From NCBI GenBank assembly GCA_933822405.4, contig CAKOGP040000891.1:1-37602 (forward strand): 37,602 nt of DNA, read 5' to 3'. The position numbers and the translations under genes were made by a program. Shown one piece after another: positions 31,646 to 37,602 of this stretch (position 1 is its first letter; each line of letters starts with the position of its first letter). The notes under the pieces are model-generated. The model did no database searches. It saw only the letters and a list, made by a program, of their open reading frames with translations, and was not told the DNA's origin. The DNA comes from Cylindrotheca closterium. Its lineage: Eukaryota > Bacillariophyta > Bacillariophyceae > Bacillariales > Bacillariaceae.

Positions 31646-31888
31646 GCAAATGGAATTGCAAAGTCAGCGTTTGCTCGTCATTATCTTGTATTCTTCATTG
31701 CTGCCTCGTGAAAGCACCCTTGAGTTTCACTGTGTATGATTCTGGGTTTCCCAAACTGAACTTGACGCCTTCGTTTCACAGATAATCCAGGATTGCATAT
31801 CATCCAACGCTGGCTGGATTCGGGCAACGTAGCAATACCATCGACTGTCGGTGACCTATCTGTCAAAATCATCTCAATCACGCCTGAG

Positions 31889-31951
31889 ACGGCCGGGAAA
31901 ATCAATATTTACTCCCAAGAATTGTATGCTAAATTTCTATTTCCCGGCCGT
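31889..31951. repeat. 63-bp hairpin repeat, copy 1, with 12-bp inverted ends
   Basis: The left end ACGGCCGGGAAA (31889-31900) is the exact reverse complement of the right end TTTCCCGGCCGT (31940-31951). The interior includes ATCAATATTTACTCCCAAG and ATTGTATGCTAAAT. A near-identical copy lies at 32252-32313. Confidence 0.92.
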
Positions 31952-32251
31952 TCCTGCAGGTAGACAAGTTTCCACATGGTTTGTTGCATTATTCTGCAGG
32001 ATAAAACCCCGAGGCGAGAATTGGCAACTCGCTGTCGTGACGTCTTAGCCTCCGATTTTCGATAGAAACTGTTGTAACAGAGCTAAAGGTATCGGAGGTG
32101 TGCTTGAACATCATTTTTGTTTCATTCACATCGGCCAACGTTTCAAAATTGACTCCTAAAATCCATCCGAAATTCCCCCATTATCTTCCCCCTTCTAAAG
32201 TTACCATCGCTCAAACAAAAAAGTTACTTTCGCCTTGGTAGACAGACAGGG

Positions 32252-32313
32252 ACGCCGGGAAAATCAATATTTACTCCCAAGAATTGTATGCTAAATTTCT
32301 ATTTCCCGGCCGT
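32252..32313. repeat. 62-bp hairpin repeat, copy 2
   Basis: The interior is identical to 31889-31951; the left end is one base shorter (ACGCCGGGAAA). Its orientation is the same. The flanks differ, so only this small block has been copied. Confidence 0.92.
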
Positions 32314-32985
32314 TCCATATATTTATTATTCATCCACAAAACAAAAATTACACTTTCTCGATCCTTCTTCTTTGAGAGATTCAATGAGGGTCAAACAACT
32401 GCAGAAGAACAAGCAAATATGGACAGTAGGTGACGTCGTGATGGAGGAAGCAGCAGCCAATAACGACCATTCCGACGCCTCCTTCTACTACTAGGCTACT
32501 TGGCATTGGTATGCCATCAGATAATCCACAGTGCCGCCCATACATTGCTGCCTGATATACAACAACCAGCCAAAAAAGAAGGGAAGACCAGTTGACGATT
32601 GATGAGGTTATTATTATAGACGGTGATGGGGGCACTGGTGCTGGTGGAGGCGTGGTGGCAGGGAACTCAACTTAGGAGACTTGTTCCAAAGCATCCAGAT
32701 AAGTATCCAGCAACTGCAACAACAATTGAGCAACGTTGCTGCTCGATCTAATACAAATGCTTCAGACTTGAGAGCCTACATCCGGCATCGTGATCGAATT
32801 CTAAACAACAACATTCGTGCTTTTGGCGGAACAATTGAAGGTGGCTTGCGAATAAAACTCCAACAAGCAAATACTGGCCGCAGACTACTATACTACCACT
32901 TCCAGCAAGAGGAGCAAATGTAGATGATAGTCCCATCGTAGTTGCGAACATGGCTATTCTACCGGGCAATCCTAGGTCGTTAAAC
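32314..32985. other. Gene-free region with weak Gln/Asn-rich frames
   Basis: Two short plus-strand frames (to 32494 and 32681-32923) read acidic or Gln/Arg-rich sequence (MEEAAANNDHSDASFYY; SIQQLQQQLSNVAARSN). They could be scraps of a gene or transposon ORF, but show no domain and no joinable exons. Confidence 0.35.
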
Positions 32986-33292
32986 TAAGGCTGTTTCCAC
33001 GCCGCGAACCGAAAACCGAGTGTTTTGGGTCTTTTTCGTTTCTCGGTTTCGGTTTCGTAAAAAAAACACGTCCACACGAACATTTTCCCTCCAAAACTGA
33101 GTCGGCGGCCGGATTTCGGTTGGTCGGCGGCCGAATATTTGGGCAATATCTCGGCGCCGAAAACCGACAGCCGGATTTTGCCTGTCTCAGCCGAATCTTC
33201 CACAACCATTGTAATGCGTAGGTTCTGACACAACCAAGTGCCTCCAACACCACATATCAAGCAATCTACTGGATTCCAACAACATCGACAAT

Positions 33293-33505
33293 ATGGACCA
33301 CTCGTCCTACCAACCTATGAGCTTGAATAGTGATGATGGCAGCAGTACAACCAGTGGTAGCGACAGTACTAGCAACAGCAACAGCAGTCGCGACTCCAAC
33401 AGCAGATCTTTGAGTGATGGCAGTCAGGACTTAAGCAAGACCTCCATTGGCACCTTTGAGGCACCCTTCCAATTTGAATTTGATATTGGTTTTGATTTCT
33501 TCTAA
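33293..33505 (+). pseudogene. Ser/Asn/Asp-rich N-terminal fragment inside the Harbinger-type element
   Basis: A 70-codon frame with a true ATG (MDHSSYQPMSLNSDDG) is low in complexity (Ser, Asn, Asp) and ends FEFDIGFDFF then TAA. Its position before the transposase fragment suggests the degraded start of the same protein, now separated by stops and a frame change. Confidence 0.4.
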
Positions 33506-33596
33506 GACTTTGACCTCAATTTGAGGATCTTTCCGCAATTGTGTCATTGATGGTGAGGGTTCGTCCCAAGGCGATTCGTCAGTATCATCAGTGGAC

Positions 33597-33935
33597 ATGA
33601 GGGGACGGGGCCCAAGAGCGCCAAGAGTCAAAAAGGATGTCTACAACTCTCCATTTTACAATTTCTACAACAGGAATTCCGACGACCACCATCAGCATAG
33701 AAACGAAGATGCTATTGCAGCTATTGATTCAGTTTGGGACAAAGACAGCACTCGTGCTAAAAGGTTTCGACGAAGGTTTGGCATTCCCTACAGCTACTTT
33801 GATCAAGTCGACAATGATTGGAATAGAAGTGGTGAATACAGGGAAGAAAAGAGTAGGAGTAGAAGAGCAAGAATTGACATCCGAATTTTTATTATGGAAA
33901 TAGAAATAGCACGACATAAAACTAATGTATTTTGA
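33597..33935 (+). pseudogene. Harbinger/DDE4-type transposase N-terminal fragment
   Basis: The frame reads KDVYNSPFYNFYNR..., then DSTRAKRFRRRFGIPYSYFD, which matches the F-R-R-R-F-x-(I/V)-P-Y-x-x-F stretch that precedes the catalytic domain in PIF/Harbinger transposases of diatoms and plants. After about residue 80 it turns into basic, non-conserved sequence and stops at 33935. The catalytic DDE region is absent, through deletion. Confidence 0.65.
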
Positions 33936-34363
33936 CTTTGGCCTAACTATAAATATGAATAGCCTTTCTCACGCGTTAAATTTGTAGCCTTCGTTTAGAT
34001 TAAAACTTTTGTGCGGTAAAATATTTCATGTCTGTTCTAGACCAATGAAAGTGGTTGAAAAATGTCAGTTTCTGATTGGCTGAGGCGGGTAGAATCCGTA
34101 TGCCGAATTTCGTTTTTGCGTGGAAACGTGTTTTTTACCCATCTGATTTTCCAAAACCGAAAATCTCTGGCTGGATTTGGCATCTTTTCGGTTTTCGAAA
34201 TTCGGTTCGCATGGAAACAGCCTAACTCTGGCGGGTATCTGGACCGTGTGGCAAAAACGTGTATTTCGAGATTCTCCGATCATCGAAATTTTGTTGTTTC
34301 GCGTGGAAAAGTTGAACGTTTTATAATATGACCCGTTTGTCCGGACGGACCCCGAAAAAAAAA

Positions 34364-35185
34364 GGGAACTTTTAGGGAACTTCCCGGGGATTTTTAGGGA
34401 ATTTCCCGGGTACTTTTAGGGAATTTCCCGGGTACTTAGGGAACTTTCAGGTACTTTTAGGGAATTTTTAGGGAACTTTTAGGGAACTTTCAGGGAACTT
34501 TTAGGGAACTTTCAGAGAACTTTTGCAAAACAATATTCCCCCAACAGACAAACTATACAAATAATAATAGAGAATTGCACAACAGTAGACGACGCTATTC
34601 AAAGGACGGCCATTCTCAATATCATATTGCATCAAAACGAGAAAGGCAGTGTAAACGACTTCATGCTTGTCCATAAAACGAGTTCCAATAGTGTCAAAAC
34701 GTTTCAATCTCTCGTTGATGTTCTCCTGCCGAGCTCTAGCCCAATTCTTCAACTCGAGGACTTCGGGGCTGTCGGTTTCTTGAATAATAGATGTGACCAT
34801 CCAGTGAGCGAAGACAAAGACCTTGTTCTGAATAAGGCTTCTTTTTCGAGTGTACGCCATTGCCCATCTGCTCGTAGACGTGGTTTGGGTCCATGTTTTC
34901 GGTGATGTCTCTCCACTATCCTTGATAAGTTTCTTGTGCTCTTTTTTCGCATCGCTGGTTCTCCAATCCTTCAACTACTATTTTCCAGCATTATCAGTCG
35001 CTCCAGTGTTCATTGTGGGCTATCGACAGTGAAGAGTGTCCATGTTGATAGTATTGGATTGTCCAAAACCGATGCCAATGCACAATTTGAAATTTCGTCT
35101 CCCAAAAGTTCCATAAAAAATTCTCTCAAAGTTCACTTAAAAAAAGTTCCCTACAGTATGATAAAAGTTTCCCTAAAAGTTCCCT
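34364..35185 (-). mobile_element. Second Harbinger-like remnant with AGGGAACTTTT subterminal repeats
   Basis: The left part (34364-34525) is a run of AGGGAACTTTT / AGGGAATTTCCC units facing inward. The right end (35145-35185) has the same units in inverse orientation (AAGTTCCCT, AAAAGTTCCCT). The interior encodes a minus-strand transposase C-terminal fragment. The ends pair as AGGGAACTTTTAGGGAA. The target-site duplication is unclear. Confidence 0.6.
34501..34974 (-). pseudogene. Harbinger-like transposase C-terminal fragment
   Basis: The minus-strand frame has no ATG at its start. Its middle reads ARARQENINERLKRFDTIG, then HEVVYTAFLVLMQYDIENG and RPLNSV. This fits the C-terminal end of DDE4 transposases, where an N-x-R-(L/F)-K helix is followed by H-x-x-(V/A)-(F/Y)-x-A...Q..I-x-x-G-x-P-L. 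The Glu in QENINER could be the last DDE residue. The upstream catalytic Asp blocks are missing, and the last 25 residues run into the terminal repeats. Confidence 0.6.
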
Positions 35186-35395
35186 GAATACCGGGATTTC
35201 CAGGATATAAAAACAGTTTTCAGTTTTACCGCGTCATCACGAATTAGCGCGTGGCTGTTTCGGTTTCGCTGAATGCCCGAATTTACCATACAGTCCAGCA
35301 TGGGATTGCTGGTCGGAAACCTGCACGTTTTTTCACGGCTAGAGAACGAAAGTTTTCCAGTCCAATCTAGTGTAACAGTTGCATTAGTTTTCTGC

Positions 35396-35436
35396 AAAGT
35401 GGCCCGTCTTCTTTTCCCCGGGCAGCTTTGCTTACT
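35396..35436 (-). repeat. 41-bp dispersed repeat, copy 2 (inverted)
   Basis: This is the reverse complement of 8771-8811 with one mismatch. Nothing else around it is shared between the two places. Confidence 0.8.
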
Positions 35437-35480
35437 ACTTCGCGGGTGTGCACGTGAAAACTGAGATGTACGGTGGGTAT

Positions 35481-35509
35481 CGTTTCGTTTCGTTTCGTTT
35501 CGTTTCGTA
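35481..35509 (+). repeat. (CGTTT)n microsatellite
   Basis: About six CGTTT units lie just before the MITE at 35520. The motif resembles the GTTTC-rich arms of the foldback element near 26.5 kb, but the two do not align beyond the simple unit. Confidence 0.9.
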
Positions 35510-35519
35510 TCATCCTACT

Positions 35520-36093
35520 GTACCGTACAGACTTACTGAAGGATATATCATTACCGCGCATTTCCGCACGAAACGTATATCAAAATCATATTTTTCCGCA
35601 ATTCCTGGAAATCATCTACCATACGATTACTAGTGAAATTTTAGTTCCCACATGGTATTGAGGCAGTGGGAATCCCCGGATTTCTCCCCTAGTGTCTATT
35701 CTACCGCGCGTTTGCCTCATATGAGGCAGGGTGTTTGCCTTATACATATGAGGCAGAATGTCGACAGAAAAATCGGATGTACGCACGGACCATCTTGATA
35801 CAAAATGAACACAAAAAACAACAACAACTCAAAAAAACACTTCGACCATGACAAAACACCTACTTTTGAACACAATAGAAGTAAAATAGACCAATGGTTA
35901 TCTAGAAGAATGTTTATCAAATAGGTGTTGCCGCCAGCAATCGCGGTTTGTGCCGCCGGAATAAGGAATTCTTCTTCTTCATTTCTTTCAAAACCTTTCT
36001 ATACGGTCGGTTGGGTAGAGTTCAGATTTTGATATACGTTTCGTGCGGAAATGCACGATAATGATATATCCTTCAGTTAAGTCTGTACAGTAC
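35520..36093. mobile_element. MITE-like element with ~67-bp terminal inverted repeats
   Basis: The left arm 35521-35587 (GACTTACTGAAGGATATATC, then CGCACGAAACGTATATC) pairs with the right arm 36025-36092 with only a few mismatches. The total is about 574 bp. There is no transposase. The interior contains the 129-bp block repeated at 37477-37602. A truncated relative lies at 15910-16055. No target-site duplication was certain. Confidence 0.85.
35689..35817 (+). repeat. ~125-bp direct repeat, copy 1
   Basis: This block matches 37477-37602 in the same orientation, with one 4-bp length difference. It contains the 14-bp palindrome GCCTCATATGAGGC (35714-35727) and a second, altered copy of it. It lies inside the MITE at 35520-36093. 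Confidence 0.93.
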
Positions 36094-37476
36094 CGATACG
36101 TTCGTTCATCCATCCATCCACTGATCGATGATTAAAATTTCATCTGCGACCTAAATAAGAGCTTCCATAGTACCACCACATACATTGAAAGGATCACAGC
36201 TCGAAGAAGGTACTACTGTACCAGCTCTATGGGTACCAGGTACCTGATACTTGTACGGTGCCAGCAGAAACAGTGTCAATACGCAGAACCCAACACGCTT
36301 CATTGCTGCTTGTCTTGAAGGACAAAAAAAACAACCAAAAACATGGAATCCTAATCCTTTGAATTTGAACCACACGGCCAAGTGATTCTTGTGTTGTTGG
36401 TGGAGGAGAGGCTGCAGATTCGGTTCCGCCACGAAGCAAAATATACTATGAAATAGGGTCGGTTTATTCTTCTCTGCGGCCTTCGAGTTTGAAGCATTGT
36501 ACTTTAAATCCTTTTCGTCCGAGCTTTGAAGTTTCAGCATCCATCTGTATCGAGGTTGTGGAAAGAGGTAACCGAGTAGCTATTGTATCTGCAACTGCAT
36601 CCTTGCTTCTGACTCGATATACTGAGCACTTGCTAGATGCTGCCGTCCAACAACCATTGCAAAGTAAGCTGGTTCTATTCAACTGCTCCTTTTTGTTCTG
36701 GGCAACTCAAAAACAACATGAATGACAATTTCGTCGAAGGCAGTGTTTCTTCAGAAGCTACCGCTGTTTGCATCAAATATGATGCTGCTGCTGAAGAGTG
36801 CGCTAAAGTAGAAGACGAAAAAATGCCCTTCCTGCTGCAGATACATCTTTACTATGGCTTACAAATGATGTGGGAGGCAGTGTCATAAACAGCACATCTT
36901 GCTCAGCAAACACATCGTTCTCTCAACAGCCAGGATGCGACTCCGACAAGGAACATAATAACAACAGCAGGAGAATCTCTCATATCTCCAAAAACGTCTA
37001 CTGTATCCTCCTGGCGGTTGTTAGCGTTACCATCATGTGGATCATCCTTTTGACGTTCATTGTTCTGATTGCCATTTGGTGGCTGTGAGTCCATGACGGA
37101 TGCTAGCTATATCGTCCATACACAAGAAGTATTAGTGACAATATTGGTATATACAGACGAGCCATCTTGTGTTCTAGTCCAAGCAAATCCTCTGTGAAGT
37201 CTGCTTGGGGCGAGACTTAGCGGAGGCATCTCTGCTTCTTTTCAACTCGCGAGACGTGAATGGCGTCAATTCGTCTACAAACTGCGGTCTCATCGCATAA
37301 CCGCATTAGGAGTCAAGCCGCCATTGACTGAACACTTACTTTCTTGGCCAATCCACACGGTCAACATTCGCGAACGCGAAACTCGATTTATGCGCGTTTT
37401 GTGCACACTTTTTCTGTTTCGTTTTGGTGCAAGGCAAAACTCTCCACACAGCTGACAAACGCGAAACAGAAAAACT
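36094..37476. other. Region without supported genes
   Basis: Short frames only. A minus-strand ATG at 36303 opens a 50-codon frame with a signal-peptide-like start (MKRVGFCVLTLFLLA), ending at 36151; it may be chance. Plus-strand frames at 36718-37088 are described separately. Near 37408-37475, TTTTTCTGTTTCG and CGAAACAGAAAAA form an inverted repeat. Confidence 0.45.
36718..37088 (+). pseudogene. Possible remnant of a single-pass membrane protein
   Basis: A frame from ATG 36718 reads MNDNFVEGSVSSEATA and stops at 36888. The next frame, entered near 36860, reads NDVGGSVINSTSCSANTS, a Ser/Asn-rich stretch with basic residues (NNNSRRISHISKN), then a strong hydrophobic helix (CILLAVVSVTIMWIILLTFI) and ends WWL at 37088. 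The similar NDx(V)xGSV starts of both frames hint at a duplicated segment. The layout recalls the juxtamembrane part of receptor-like proteins, but there is no extracellular domain here and no clear splice solution. Low confidence. Confidence 0.22.
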
Positions 37477-37602
37477 CTAGTGTCTATTCTACCGCGCGTT
37501 TGCCTCATATGAGGCAGGGTGTTTGCCTCATATGAGGCAGAATGTCGACAGAAAAATCGGATGTACGCACGGACCATCTTGGTACAAAATGAACACAAAA
37601 AA
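37477..37602 (+). repeat. ~125-bp direct repeat, copy 2 (cut by window end)
   Basis: This block matches 35689-35817 and continues to the edge. It carries two perfect copies of the palindrome GCCTCATATGAGGC (37502-37515 and 37525-37538), where copy 1 has one perfect and one interrupted copy. The flanking sequence on the left differs from copy 1. Confidence 0.93.

Larger units (their letters stand above)
32989..34222 (+). mobile_element. PIF/Harbinger-type DNA element, internally deleted, with TIRs and TAA target-site duplication
   Basis: The left end GGCTGTTTCCACGCCGCGAA (from 32989) pairs with the right end TTCGCATGGAAACAGCC (to 34222), and further in with CCGAAAACCGA on both sides. TAA directly flanks both ends (32986-32988 and 34223-34225), the 3-bp TWA duplication typical of PIF/Harbinger insertion. 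The element is about 1.23 kb. It keeps a Ser/Asp-rich frame (33293-33505) and a transposase N-terminal fragment (33597-33935), but no DDE catalytic core, so it cannot move by itself. Confidence 0.85.

Noticed and set aside
36151..36303. 50-codon minus-strand frame with signal-peptide-like start
   Set aside because: Short, single, no homology visible, and within a repeat-rich region; not enough to call a gene.
37290..37598. 102-codon minus-strand frame at the right edge
   Set aside because: It lies across the direct repeat and an inverted repeat; no domain.

Overview
The window looks like nuclear DNA of a photosynthetic stramenopile, most likely a pennate diatom. It has intron-containing eukaryotic genes with short GT-AG introns (about 65-118 bp, often GTAAG or GTGAG donors). 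It also has Ty1/copia and DIRS-type retroelement remains of the kind common in diatom genomes, and PIF/Harbinger-derived DNA elements. The organism call rests on gene style and recognised families; no species can be named from the sequence alone.

Layout. 1-1401 (minus): a broken Ty1/copia-like element with a Gag start fused to the C-terminal half of an integrase. About 1640-7142 (plus): a decayed DIRS-like retroelement (Gag-like, reverse transcriptase/RNase H, tyrosine recombinase). Its 3' end is a 246-bp block that recurs alone at 13750-13994. 8876-10336 (plus): a membrane-anchored JmjC/cupin-type protein, convergent with a nine-exon O-fucosyltransferase-like gene (minus, 10365-12803). 12804-16583: gene-poor, with hairpins and MITE fragments. 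16584-17668 (minus): a PAP2 lipid phosphatase, divergent from a very large BRCA2 homologue (plus, 18073-26087). A 639-bp foldback element follows directly. 26943-27966 (plus): nucleoporin NUP35/NUP53, convergent with the small TFIIH subunit TFB5/TTDA (minus, 28103-28515). 28516-37602: no convincing intact gene, but several repeat families, including a Harbinger-type element with intact terminal inverted repeats and a TAA target-site duplication, a second Harbinger remnant, and a 0.57-kb MITE.

The standout is BRCA2. It begins with a RanBP2-type zinc finger and carries 19 clear BRC motifs plus at least one degenerate one. Twelve of these lie in four nearly identical 507-bp tandem units. It ends with the BRCA2 helical domain and OB folds. 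BRCA2 (recombination repair), TFB5 (TFIIH, nucleotide excision repair and transcription) and NUP35 (nuclear pore) are all nuclear functions, but nothing shows co-regulation; the six genes look like ordinary independent neighbours. Exon boundaries were worked out by hand from splice consensus, reading phase and family conservation, and need transcript support.
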